64,000 bases of DNA. It comes from Chrysaora quinquecirrha. Its lineage: Eukaryota; Cnidaria; Scyphozoa; Semaeostomeae; Pelagiidae. Both the position numbers and the translations under genes were made by a program. The notes under the pieces are model-generated. The model saw only the letters and a list, made by a program, of their open reading frames with translations. It did no database searches and was not told the DNA's origin. Below, piece after piece: positions 31,603 to 42,340 of the stretch (the stretch's first letter is position 1; every line of letters begins with the position of its first letter). The stretch covers positions 558,001 through 622,000 of the forward strand of contig JACTAT010000371.1 of the NCBI GenBank assembly GCA_014526335.1, read 5' to 3'.

Positions 31603-32889
31603 AATGGCAACGGGGGTGTGCAGATCCCCAGTTTTGGGTCTAAAATATCAATTGTCCCCAGTTTTGGGTCCGTTCAGAATTTCCATTCAGAATTTCCATT
31701 CATTCCTTTGTTTTCTCTTAAAAGGAATCCACAGGTAAAAAGTAGCTTAAGCTTCCCATAAATCAAAATTGAATGAGAAGAACAGCTAAATTGCCCTTTG
31801 TGTAGGAATTCAGAAAGCTGCTTTGTCTTCATGCATCTGACCTTCTTTAATGCAATCTATTCCCTTTAAAATGCCCTCTTCGTATACATTACTACTTCCA
31901 CGTGTGACCTTCATAATCTGGATCCTTCACCCCTGTAATTTGCTTGTAACAATTATAAGTATGTAGCACCATCTGTACCAACAAGGAACTTATTTCCAGC
32001 CCAAGAGTCTTGAGGTTAGTAACATGTTCAGGATTATCAGTGGCAAAATGAAGTAGGGTACTACTGCTACTGGTAAGTGGCACTGGATCTTTGCTTGCTC
32101 TTGCTTAACAACAAGCAGCCAATAAACACAATGATGGGCCTAGACAGTACTGGCACAGTGACTTCTAGGCAAGTTTTGGCTGCCAACCTGATTGACAACT
32201 AGTCCATCTACCCCACTGAGAACCCCAGCAGATTGTGTATCTACTCACTTCATTCACTCGTCTGTGTACATAAAGCTCCAATCAAACCAAGCGTGTTACT
32301 CGTTGCTGTGTTACTTTGTTGGTCTTGATAGCTTTGCCAGTTACTTAGATTTTTGCCACCGGAATTTTTCCATTTTTCTGTTCCCACATTATAAAATCAA
32401 GAAATATTTAATATTTCAGCTTTGTTTGTGATTAGTACTTGTAGGTGTGATTGTTAAAACTATTTATGATTCCTTATTTTTGTTAGGATATCAGAACTGT
32501 GCTGGTATTTGGAGGCTATGATCTGTTTCCAGCTGATCTTGTCCAATTCTTTTAAAGCTGTGAAAAATATGGCTTTCAAAATCCCCAGTTTTCGGTAATT
32601 TTTTAGAACTGAGCCCCCATTTTTGGGCCCATTTCTGAAATCGAGCCCCCGTTTTTGGGTGGAGAAATTTATTAATCCTCCTCACACCCCCGTCATCATT
32701 CTGGGGTGCCGCCAACCCCGGGGGCTCGTTACACTCCTATCACCACTCCTATCACCATGTTGTGTTGAGTTGAGAGGAGACACAGAAAATAGACCTGTGT
32801 TTCAAGCCAACAACTAACCAACTATATTCATGAACATCCCTTTTATAGTTTACATAATAATCTACATAATCACGAGACATAATTAGGTG
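31603..32889. other. Non-coding stretch with CCCCAGTTTTGGGT motifs
   Basis: No supported gene. The string CCCCAGTTTTGGGT or a close variant occurs at about 31627, 31656 and again as variants at 32580-32660, so part may be a decayed repeat. It ends at the hammerhead array. Confidence 0.45.
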
Positions 32890-33240
32890 CTGCATGCGTT
32901 TCGGTACCTTAGGCCAGGTACCAACCTTACATAGTAATATGCAAGACTTCGGTACTCGTGTGATACGAGTCTAAAACTCACGCAGTTACTCACCAGTCAG
33001 CCCAGCTCCGGTGGTCGTGTGATTAGCACTTGTGCTTCTCGCTGGTGAAATTATTCATATAGGCCGAATACGAATTTGTGCTCATGCGATATGAGCCTAA
33101 CTGCATGCGTTTCGGTACCTTAGGCCAGGTACCAACCTTACATAGTAATATGCAAGACTTCGGTACTCGTGTGATACGAGTCTAAAACTCACGCAGTTAC
33201 TCACCAGTCAGCCCAGCTCCGGTGGTCGTGTGATTAGCAC

Positions 33241-33276
33241 TTGTGCTTCTCACGCAATAAACCCCGGTTCGATTCT
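33241..33276 (+). promoter_or_regulatory. tRNA-like segment with box B (first of three)
   Basis: An anticodon-arm-like stem (TTGTG, loop CTTCTCA, CGCAA) is followed by GGTTCGATTCT, which matches the Pol III box B GGTTCGANTCC at 10 of 11 positions. Copies lie 298 and 503 bp downstream. The T stem itself does not pair well, so it is a tRNA-derived promoter rather than a tRNA gene. Box B overlaps the start of hammerhead stem I. Confidence 0.6.
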
Positions 33277-33329
33277 CACACATGTCACTGATGAGCTCCA
33301 ATAAGAGCGAAACGCGTCTGGCATTTGAG
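33275..33329 (+). ncRNA. Hammerhead ribozyme, copy 1
   Basis: The core CTGATGA (33288-33294) and GAAA flank stem II GCTC-CAATAA-GAGC. Stem I pairs TGTCA with TGGCA and, across an internal loop, CTCA with TGAG. Stem III is the palindrome ACGCGT, so two monomers can share it. Predicted cleavage is after GTC at 33318. All invariant core bases of type I hammerheads are present. Confidence 0.88.
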
Positions 33330-33572
33330 AATGGGGCGGCTGGTGAAATTATTCATATAGGCCGAATACGAATTTGTGCTCATGCGATATGAGCCTAACT
33401 GCATGCGTTTCGGTACCTTAGGCCAGGTACCAACCTTACATAGTAATATGCAAGACTTCGGTACTCGTGTGATACGAGTCTAAAACTCACGCAGTTACTC
33501 ACCAGTCAGCCCAGCTCCGGTGGTCGTGTGATTAGCACTTGTGCTTCTCACGCAATAAACCCCGGTTCGATT

Positions 33573-33627
33573 CTCACACATGTCACTGATGAGCTCCAAT
33601 AAGAGCGAAACGCGTCTGGCATTTGAG
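33573..33627 (+). ncRNA. Hammerhead ribozyme, copy 2
   Basis: Identical in core and stems to copy 1, exactly 298 bp downstream. Predicted cleavage is after position 33616. Confidence 0.88.
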
Positions 33628-33777
33628 AATGGGGCGGCTGGTGAAATTATTCATATAGGCCGAATACGAATTTGTGCTCATGCGATATGAGCCTAACTGC
33701 ATGCGTTTCGGTACCTTAGGCCAGGTACCAACCTTACAAGCACTTGTGCTTCTCACGCAATAAACCCCGGTTCGATT

Positions 33778-33832
33778 CTCACACATGTCACTGATGAGCT
33801 CCAATAAGAGCGAAACGCGTCTGGCATTTGAG
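33778..33832 (+). ncRNA. Hammerhead ribozyme, copy 3
   Basis: Same core and stems; 205 bp after copy 2 because of a deletion in the preceding unit. Predicted cleavage is after position 33821. Confidence 0.88.
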
Positions 33833-33943
33833 AATGGGGCGGCTGGTGAAATTCTTTCATTGTTGCACTCAGTTAATGAGTTGTAAATATGAAGCTTCTG
33901 TCCTTTATTTTTATTATCAAACTGATAGCTCAGTCCAAGATTT

Positions 33944-35936
33944 TTACAGACATAAGAAACATTTGAATATTTTGGCAACAATGTTATAGTTCTTATACTT
34001 GTCAACGTTTAAGGCGAACAGTGCTTTCCATTTAGACTGGTTGTCAGTTTCAAGATATTTTGAAATCCAAGATAATTTAATGGCATCGGCTTTCTTTTCA
34101 ATATCGATTATGTTCAAGCCACCCAATTCATATGGAAGTCTTGCTTGTGTATGTTTAATAGGATCTTTTTTGTTCTGATAAATGAACTTCCAAAGTCTGT
34201 CATTAATTTTTTTGAGGACCCACTGGGGAAGAGGATATATGGCTGCAATGTGCCAGAAGACCGAACTGGCCAGCTGGTTTGCAACCACAGCCCTCCCCCT
34301 CAAGAAAAGATTATGAGAACTCCAAAGGTTTACGGTTTTTATAAATTTGTTTACACGTGGGTCCCAAGTTTCTATTTCTTTCAAAACAGGGCCATGAAAG
34401 ACACCAAGGATTTTTAATGCTTCCCTGCCCCCATTTTAAATTATATGGATTATCTGATCTGTTTTTGTATCTTCCAAGCCAAATTCGATTACTTTTTCCT
34501 TTGTTTATTTTAGCTGCTGATGCCATTTCAAAATCTTGGACACTATCAAAAGTGGATTTTATGGGCTGTTCACCTTGCAGGATTATTGTTGTGTCATCAG
34601 CGTACTGGGTAATTTTAAATTCTACAGTCTTAATATTAATACCAGTATTGTCTTGGTTTTTTCTGATAGAATAGAAATCGCAAAATTTCGGAAACTAGGA
34701 CATATAATAAGGGCGATAGGGGACATCCTTGCCTCTTTCCCCTACCAAGGGTGAATGGGGCAGAGATGTACCCATTTACTTTAACACAACTACTAATATT
34801 ATGATAAAATGTTTTAATATATGAAATGAAGTGTGGCCCAAAACCAAAGCTTTCTAGGGTTTTGGAAAGGAAATTCCTGTTTACACGGTCAAAGGCTTTT
34901 ATTTGATATAAAGAAAGAAGGACTGCTGGGAGATTTTCATTTTCAGCATAGTAAAGGAGATCTCTTAATATATGTCCGTTTGACAGAATTGATCTATTTG
35001 GGACACTGCATGTTTGATCTTCATAAACGATAGTTGATAGTACATTTCGCAAACGATTGGCAAGAGTTTTTGCAATTATCTTGTAGTCAACATTGAGCAG
35101 ACTAATTGGTCTCCAATTCCCAAGATCACTTTTGTCAACTTTCTTGTAAAGTGTTGAAATTAAGCTTACACGTTGAGAGTGGGAAAGTTGTTGTAATTCA
35201 AAACAGGCATTAGCAACTCTTGTAAAATGGTCCCCAATGATATTCCAGAAGGTTTTATAAAACTCTACTGGAATACCATCGAGGCCTGGTGTTTTATTAT
35301 TTTTCATCTTAGAAAGTGCTGTGTATAATTCATCTTTTGTTATTTGGCCTTGACAACCTTCTCAGTCAGAATCAGTTTGTTTTCAACTTTTGTAAGGAGC
35401 TTGTCTTGCTTAGTAGTGTCTGTTGTTTCGTTTTCAAACAAGTCAGAATAAAATGTTTTGACCGTGTCAAGCATATTTTTTGGATTGTGAACTAGTACTC
35501 CCATTTTGGTCTTAACAGATTTCATAACTTGTGCTGCTTGACGCTTTTTTTCTAGATTGCAAAAATATTTAGTGACCCTTTCACCCTCTTCTGTCCAGTG
35601 TGCTTTTGCTTTCACTTTCAAATTAAACACTTCGTTTGTCTCTAGACATTTTACTTCTTTTGTGATACGTTCCACTAAATCTTTGAATGATTGTCTATTT
35701 GTCTGTTCTGCTTTTTTGGTTGCATTGCGCAATTGCTTATAAAGCTTAGACTTTTTCTTTTTGCATTCAATTGATAGTTTTGTGCAATATTGCTTAGTAA
35801 TTTTTGCTATTTGTTGTTTAGCTTTATCCCACCAGTCAAGTGGATTACGGAAAGTATGAAATATTGACATCCAGAACTGAAGAAATCTTGACATTGCAAG
35901 TGTATATTCTTCTTTTTGTAAGATGGACGTATTCAT
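33944..35936 (-). pseudogene. LINE C reverse transcriptase and C-terminal region
   Basis: 35936-35340 is the Lys-rich linker. 35307-34636 is the best RT of this family in the window: KTPGLDGIPVEFYKTF, NWRPISLLNVDYKIIAKTLANRL, YQIKAFDRVNRNFL (first Asp region) and GRGKRQGCPLSPLLYVL. The second catalytic block is just downstream in another frame (about 34590). 34526-33944 carries LKWG and RGRAVVANQLASSVFWH blocks. Several frame changes break it, so it is inactive. Confidence 0.8.
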
Positions 35937-35959
35937 TTTCCATCATCCCTTTCCCCGCT

Positions 35960-36704
35960 TTATTTTATCAAAATCAACAACCAGTAACAGTTTTTGATGA
36001 TCAGAGTGGGGAAAGGGAACAATTTAACATTTTGTAAAGTAATGTAGTGCAGCTTTTGATGTGTAAAATCTATCCAGTCTACTGTATGTTCCGACAGGAC
36101 TTTTGTAGGTAAATTGTTTATCGTCAGGGTGAAAGGTCCTCCAAATATCTTGCAAATCATTTATATTAATTGTCTAAATTAAGGGATGTTTGGATTAAGG
36201 GATGTATGTCTATGTATGTTATGTCCCTACTTCTGTCCAAGTTAATATCAAAAACTGTATTGAAATCACCACCATAAATTATAAATTCAACATCTGGATA
36301 ATTTTGGATATTAGTATGAATTTCAGAAAATTTATCTTTCCTTTTTTGTGTTTTATTACCTCCTGTAGGAGCATATACATTTATCAATAGAAAACGGTGA
36401 TCGTCAAAGTCAAGTGAGTGAAAATAAAGTTTCCTTCTTGGCAAATGTCATTAGAATATATAGTTGCATGTAAGTTTTCAGAAATGAGAGTGCTAACACC
36501 TGCAAAATTTTTGGCAGAAATCGAATGAATTTTAGTGCCCTTCCATCTATTGTCAGAAATAAAGGAATTTTTAGTATTTAAATTTAAATGGGTTTCCTGC
36601 AAAAAAACAATATCTGGTTTATCTGTATTTATGTTGTGGAAAATTGCTTCTGCCTTCAGGTTGTCGTTCAACCTGTTGACATTGATGCTAAGCAGGGAAG
36701 GCAT
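35960..36704 (-). pseudogene. LINE C endonuclease
   Basis: MPSLLSINVNRLNDNLKAE and FLQETHLNLNTKN (QET) begin the domain. 36444-36166 has INVYAPTGGNKTQKRKD and IIYGGDFNTVFD (GDFN). A segment near 36000-36030 supplies the SDH region. Frame changes lie near 36420 and 36180. Confidence 0.75.
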
Positions 36705-36797
36705 TTTTTATTTCAGTTTAAGGCCAAAATTCACCTAAAAAAATTAAGAATAAAGGGGAAGTAACTATAATTAAAGATGGAAGTCATATAATGTCAA

Positions 36798-37995
36798 TCA
36801 TTTTTTCAACTTTTTCTTCTTCACCCACACTTTGCTTTCCCTTACTTCGCTCTCTTGTCTAGACTGCACTGTGCTTTGTGATGAAGATGATGATGCCATT
36901 GGACGCTTTGAATTGCAGGTAGTGGTTTGCGTATCTGAGATTGTTGAATTGTTTGAATGTGATGTAGTAGGTGTAGGTGGATTAGCTGTTGAAGGTGGAT
37001 ATGCAAAGAGTGATTCTGCTACTGACACAGAAATCATCTGTGGAGATAGAAGGGTGTACATTGTTGGATGATGCAACTTCTAGCAATGACTGAGATAGAG
37101 ACTTCTGTGATAAGGATGAATCTGTTGATGAATCACTTGTGAAATCAAAGCCAGATAGAGTGGTTGGTGTTGTTGATGAGGATGACTTTGCTGATGATGA
37201 GGATGGTCTATTGACGTCAGTGTCTTCTAATGTATCACCACGAGCAGGCAAAGGTCGCAGCCTGTAGGCTGGACCTTTTGGGCGATCCATGTCACTTTCG
37301 TTTTCAGACAGGACAACTGTATTACTTTCATTGTCCTCATTTGTTTCACCAGTAACATTGCTGTCACTGCCCTCACTGGACAGACGCATGCGACCAGTAT
37401 AGTGTGTTGTTGGTCATTCATCATTCTGTCTAATATCACAGTCTGCCCACTGATGTCCCTCATGTCCATAGTGAAAGCAAAGCCGAAGATCCTTTAGAGT
37501 GCACTGAAATGTTTGATGATATTTCGAGTTACAGTGCATACAAACTGGTTGACGGCCTTGGAATGAAATTAAAATCTTTTGACCATATATGATAATGAAC
37601 GGTGGCAATGGATTGTCTGGGTCTGGATAAATGGTTACGAGTCGTTTGCCTGTTGAAACTGAAGGAATTTCTTGATAAGTTTGATTCCATACATTAACGA
37701 TTTTTCCATGCAGTGACAATTCATGAGCTACTTGTTGGTTTGAGATCTCTGATGAAATAAATGGAATTGTAATGAAAGTTGGACGTTGTTTGATTGGTGA
37801 AATGGGGAGTGGGTGTTGTGGTTGAGATGGCAAGAAAATGGTTTTGGATAAGAGGACGTCAACCAGCTGTAGAGATGATAACACAGCATTCCAGCTCTGA
37901 TGGCCCTGGCGAGATGGCTTTTTCTGTAAATGATTGATTACACAAGGGTCGTTGAGAGCTTTGTGTATTGTTGTGATGATCTCAACATGTGTGAT
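36798..37995 (-). pseudogene. LINE C ORF1 protein
   Basis: 37884-37414 has LSLHGKIVNVWNQTYQEIPSVSTGKRL and the zinc knuckle CMHCNSKYHQTFQC followed by CFHYGHEGHQWADC. 37389-36798 is a Ser/Thr/Asp-rich tail broken by a frameshift near 37030. Sequence between 37995 and 37884 encodes the conserved ITHVEIITTIHK-like part in another frame. Confidence 0.7.
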
Positions 37996-38342
37996 TGAAG
38001 GGCACAGGAACTTCTTGTTTCAAATGTGGTACATCCACAACAGACCACAAGTGAAAGGGTGGCACTTCCATCCCGTTGAGATTGGCATAAGATGACAAGA
38101 GATTTGGCTGGTCTCATCGTTGTCGCAAGCCACTCATGCTTTGCGGTAGTGAAGGTTGAGTAAATAAGGCAGAAGACATGCTGCTTCAGGCATAGTAAAA
38201 GTTGATGTGTTGATTATGAGAGACGGATGGCCAAGACATCCGCATGTTGCTGCACTGCTGTTGCCAAGACCTTGACGACAGAAAGAGATGTGGCACAGTA
38301 CAAGGTTTGCTGTGTTGCTTGTTTTACACTCCAAGATGAGGG
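37996..38342 (-). other. U2 3' spacer
   Basis: Matches 28637-29000 in the same position after U2. No gene. Confidence 0.65.
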
Positions 38343-38527
38343 GGTGGGCCATCCATGGCGGCACAACAATACCAGGACAACCGGTGTCTGGGGTGAAGCA
38401 AGCTTCAGACCCATGGACCAATTCCAAAAATCAGTTTAATATTTGAGCACCCTTGGGTGCATATCAGATATTAAGCTGATAAGAACAGATACTACACTTG
38501 ATCTTAGCCAAAAGGCCGAGAAGCGAT
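38343..38527 (-). ncRNA. U2 snRNA, full length
   Basis: U2 recognises the intron branch point in the spliceosome. The minus strand reads the whole molecule: ATCGCTTCTCGGCCTTTTGG, then the invariant GTGTAGTATCTGTTCTTATC with the branch-site-pairing GTAGTA, the stem-loop IIb region, Sm site ATTTTTGG and stem-loops III and IV ending GGCCCACC. Length of about 185 nt is normal. It is the only uninterrupted U1/U2 gene in the window and could be functional. The upstream spacer to 5S is intact. Confidence 0.93.
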
Positions 38528-38671
38528 AACGAACTAGTCCTTGCATCTTGCCGCGACTCCACACGTGTTGCAATCACACATGGGTGCAGGACAGCAACAC
38601 GGAATTGCCAGTCCATATGTGCAATACCTGGCTACGTCGGTTGAAAAGAAGGACTAGAATTGCAAAAAGTG
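38528..38671 (-). other. 5S-U2 spacer (U2 promoter region)
   Basis: Matches 1081-1224. It should carry the U2 promoter. Confidence 0.65.
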
Positions 38672-38756
38672 AAGCCTTCAACACCAGGTGTTCCCAGGCG
38701 GTCACCCCTCCAGGTACTGACCTGGCCCGACCATGCTTGACTGAGGTGATCGGACG
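38672..38756 (-). rRNA. 5S rRNA, 5'-truncated
   Basis: The minus strand reads 5S from CGTCCGATCACC (about nt 36) to GGCTT, including the internal control region. The first third is replaced by LINE E endonuclease sequence. Confidence 0.85.
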
Positions 38757-39390
38757 ATTTATTTGAAATATAAAATCTGTCAAGTCTGCTGTATGTTCCA
38801 ACTGTATATTGCTTTTCATCAGGGTGAAAGATTCTCCAAATATCTTGTTAATCATTTTCATTAATTGTCTCAATAAGAGGATTTTTTGATCTGTCAGTGT
38901 GTGTTATGTCTCTACTTCTGTCTAGGTTAGTATCAAGAACTGTATTGAAATCACCACCATAAATTATAAATTCAACATCTGTATAACTTTGGATTTTAGT
39001 ATGAATTTCAGAAAATTTATCTTTTCGTTTTTGTGTTTTATTATCTCCTGTAGGAGCATATTGATTTATTAAGAGAAACCGGTGATCGTCAATGGTCAAA
39101 TCAGTGAATATGTAATAGCTCTCTTTGCAAATGTCATTAGAATGTATGATTGGATTTAAATTTTCAGAAGTGAGAGTGCTAACATTTGCAAAATTATTGG
39201 GGGAAGCAGAATGGATTTTTATTCCTTTCCACCTATGATCAGAAATAATAGAGTTTTTGGTATTATGGTTTAAATATGTCTCCTGCGAAAGTACAATGCT
39301 CGGCTTATCATTATTATTGTGAAAAATTGATTCTGTTTTTGTTGGTTCATTTAAACCATTAAAGTTTATACTAATACTGGATGGCGTAAT
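38757..39390 (-). pseudogene. LINE E endonuclease, truncated
   Basis: 39099-38848 has INQYAPTGDNKTQKRKDKF and IIYGGDFNTVLDTNLDRSRD. The upstream QET region is present in another frame near 39290. It ends after a DRFYI-like block at the 5S junction. Confidence 0.7.
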
Positions 39391-39485
39391 TTATTTTGAT
39401 TTTGGACCACAATTCAATTCTATTTAGAAATTATTAAAAATTACCATACAAGAACAGGGAAGGGTGTGGGTGTTAAATTATTTGC

Positions 39486-41154
39486 CTACGACTGTTTATT
39501 TTTTTTTTGCTTCTTCTTTTTCGTGGATGGTCTTTCTTGCGTCTGTGTTGTCTGTGTTGATGAGGAGGATGAAAGCAGTCTCTTCTGTTGGGATTGATTG
39601 AATGTGTAATGATTGGAAGGTGGTGGCTGGGTGAGTGAAAAACTAGGGGTGAGGACTGGAAATGAACTGATTGGATTTTGAATTGAAAAAAGTGTAGCTG
39701 CGATTTCTGGGGTTATGGGGTGTTCAAGATTTGGAGGTGATGTTTCTTGTGGTTTGCGTGAGTGTGATGTTGTGGTGTTTATCAATGTATTGGATGGGGC
39801 AGAGGATGATTGATTTGGTGACTGATTGGATGAAGAAGGGTTCGTTGTTGGTGGAGTGATGTGTGCAGGTAGAATGGATTGAGATTGGGTTTCTTCGTTG
39901 GCTTGAAATGATTCTGGTGAAGTGGGCTTGAAATGATTCTGGTGAAGTGGGGACTGTTGATGGATGAATGTTGTTGGGGTCCCCAACCTCACTTCCACTG
40001 TTTTTGACGAATTGTGTCTCGTCATTGTCATCTAGTCCACTCTCACCCTGTGTCTCATGTTGTTGTTGCTGTTGTAGTTGATGTGGTGTAGTAGGGGGCC
40101 TAAGTTTGTATTTAGGCCCTGCAGGTCTGTCCTGTTCGTCTGTCTCACTCTCACATTGTTCGTCCTGTCGCGTTTGTCCTGTAGGAAAGGGCCTTAGTCT
40201 GCTCTTAGGCAGTGGTCTTTCCAAGTCACTGTCGTAGTCAGAAAGTATAACTGTATCACAGTTACTGTTATGGTTGTCGTTATTGTCACTGACCATGTCT
40301 CTGTCAAACTGTTGTGAACGTGCTGTGTTGTGGGTTGTAGGTCTGTCTTCGTTTCGTCTTATGTCACAGTCAGTATAGTGATGTCCTTCGTCTCAACAGT
40401 GGAAGCATAGTTTTAGACCCCTAAAATCGCATTGAGATGTGATATGAAATTTGGAGTTGCAATGCATACAAACTGGTTGACGTCCCCTGAATGATATGAG
40501 CAATTTTTGTCCTCTGATTATGATGAATGGAGGCAATGGATTTTGTGGATCTGGATAGATGGTGACAAGACGTTTGCCTGTGAAGATGGTTGGAAACTCT
40601 GGGTATGTTTGGTGCCATATGTTGATTATTTTACCATGTTGTTCAAGTTGATCATGAATGTCGGAGTTTTCAATGTCTGGTGTAGCAAATGGAATGGTTA
40701 TGAGGGTTGGACGTTTTCGAATGGGTGTGATGGGTAATGGATGATGTGGCTGGAAGGGTAGAAAAATGGATGTTTGATAAAAAGACGTCAACCAGTTCAG
40801 AATATGAGAGAGTGGCATTCCAATTTTGATGTCCAGGTTTTGAAGGCATTCCTTGTAGATGGATAATAGCAGTTGGGTTGTTTAGTGCTTTATGGAAAGT
40901 GGTGATAATTTCAATGTGAGAGTGGTTGATGGGGTAAAAAATTTGATTCCTCTGGATGCTAGGCTTTGAGGCTCTTTGTTTTTACTATGCGGTAGTTTTT
41001 CTGCAAATTTATTACCTTTAGAATTTTTTTCTGCTGTTTCATGGTGTTCTTTTTCTTCCTCGTGTGTTGTATATTCAGGCGCATGCGCTTCTTTAGATGG
41101 TCGTTTAGATGTAAAATTCTCCATAACATCAGCCCAAGAACCTTCAGCATCCAT
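39486..41154 (-). pseudogene. LINE E ORF1 protein
   Basis: Starts MDAEGSWADVMENF. Includes SRGIKFFTPSTTLTL (40930 region), LEQHGKIINIWHQTYPEFPTIFTGKRL and the knuckle CMHCNSKFHITSQC with CFHC after it. The tail 40296-39486 is Asp/Ser/Gln/Pro-rich. Frame changes lie near 40900, 40390 and 39900. Its tail differs in length and repeats from the other copies. Confidence 0.7.
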
Positions 41155-41301
41155 TGCGTTGTCTTTGTCTTTCGTTGAACTGAGATTTATCTTGATTCTT
41201 AATGATTACTTTATACATTGATTATTTGTTTTGAGTGAGCCAAAATAGTTGTTTCTCTTTCTATTTTTTTTCAACATGCAACTCATGACTATGATGCGCT
41301 A

Positions 41302-41745
41302 TCTAAATCAGTTCCCTATGCTACTTTCAATGATTATAAAATACAAAGACTCTATTATGCAAAACTATAGCAATACTTATCTACAGGCTTGGCAATTTTC
41401 ATAACTTTAGCGGATTATTTTATTTTTGATTGGACTGTTAGAAGTAAAATAAGAAAAATTGAGATTTCCATTACCTGTCTTTTTATATAGAAAAACAACA
41501 ATTCTATTTCTTAGAGCTGCGCTATCAAAAGTTCCCTCTACGACTTTTTATAATAATAAAATACACAGACCCTACTTTAATATATAAAGAATTACACAAG
41601 ACGCAGTGCAATACTATAGTGATACTTATCTACAAACCTAGCAATTTTAATATCATAAGCGGATTCTTTTATTTTTGATTGGACCTTTCCCTTTATATAG
41701 GGAACAACAATTCTTTTTCTTAGTTCTACAAAATTCTATAACTTT
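41302..41745 (+). repeat. Two diverged direct repeats upstream of the PLE ORF
   Basis: Shared strings include AAAATACA.AGAC, ACTATAG..ATACTTATCTACA and GCGGATT.TTTTATTTTTGA. Unit about 220 bp. Penelope elements often carry tandem pseudo-LTRs, which would explain this. Confidence 0.55.
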
Positions 41746-42340
41746 ATCAATTAACCAACATTAATAACAGACTTTTCATAGGACTTTAATGATAAACCTT
41801 GATTTGAAACTATTCTCTACCTCGTTTTCAAATTTAAAAATAAATTTACCATTTTGAGTTGACAAGGTTTGAAAAGCTGAGGCTAGAAATCTTGCTTTAG
41901 GCAAAGAAACAACACCCTAGAAACGAATTAAACAGAGCGGCTTGACTAATCAACTATGCTGATTGAAATGTCATTCTATTTCAAAACAACAGTGCATACC
42001 CTCACATGGGATTTTTCGGGACCTTTTTTCTGGACACACTACAATTTTTTTTAAAAAAGCAACAACTATAAAATATATACAAAGAACCTAAGAAAAAACC
42101 CCATGGCTGCAAAATTTCTATGAACCTTTTAATTTTATTTATTACTGCTACTATATACTACACAAAAGAATAAATAGGAAGTTACTAATGAGTCCCTATC
42201 CTTTTAGTCACACCTTGGTCTGGTCCTTGCAAAGTCTGAATATTGAGGTCGCTAGCTGGCATAAACAGATCAGGAATTAAGAAAAATAAACTAAAAAACT
42301 ATTACAAGACGAAATAAAAGAAGACTCGGCCAAACTAGAC

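Larger units (their letters stand above)
32890..33853 (+). repeat. Tandem 298-bp repeats with hammerhead ribozymes (retrozyme-like array)
   Basis: Four tandem units on the plus strand: a partial unit at 32890-33040, full 298-bp units at 33041-33338 and 33339-33636, and a unit with an internal deletion at 33637-33841, then 12 bp of a fifth. The full units are essentially identical. Each holds short perfect hairpins (GCTCAT/ATGAGC, GGTACC/GGTACC, ACTCGT/ACGAGT), a tRNA-like segment with a box B and a type I hammerhead motif. The first unit lacks the hammerhead; the fourth lacks about 93 bp before it. Tandem hammerhead repeats of this size are known from animal satellites and retrozymes that make small circular RNAs. 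The right end cuts into LINE C. Confidence 0.85.
33854..37995 (-). mobile_element. U1-family LINE copy with RT (LINE C)
   Basis: A minus-strand copy of the U1-inserted family. It has ORF1 without its first about 80 residues (37995-36798), endonuclease (36704 to about 35960), linker and RT (35936-34636) and part of the C-terminus (34526-33854). The 3' end is cut by the hammerhead array at 33854. The 5' end joins the U2-U1 spacer at about 37995, so a deletion removed U1 and the LINE start. Confidence 0.8.
38757..41210 (-). mobile_element. U1-family LINE, 5' half joined to 5S (LINE E)
   Basis: ORF1 runs 41154-39486 and endonuclease runs about 39390-38757. It ends in the middle of the endonuclease and joins 5S without poly(A), so the join is a deletion or recombination product. 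Its 5' end lies next to the Penelope-like element. Confidence 0.75.

Noticed and set aside
31892..32431. Short ORFs in the stretch between Gypsy and the hammerhead array
   Set aside because: No recognisable domain and no supporting signals.
33241..33290. A functional tRNA gene in the 298-bp repeat
   Set aside because: The anticodon arm pairs but the T stem and acceptor do not; only box B similarity remains.
32890..33853. CRISPR array
   Set aside because: Repeats are contiguous 298-bp units without spacers in eukaryotic DNA.
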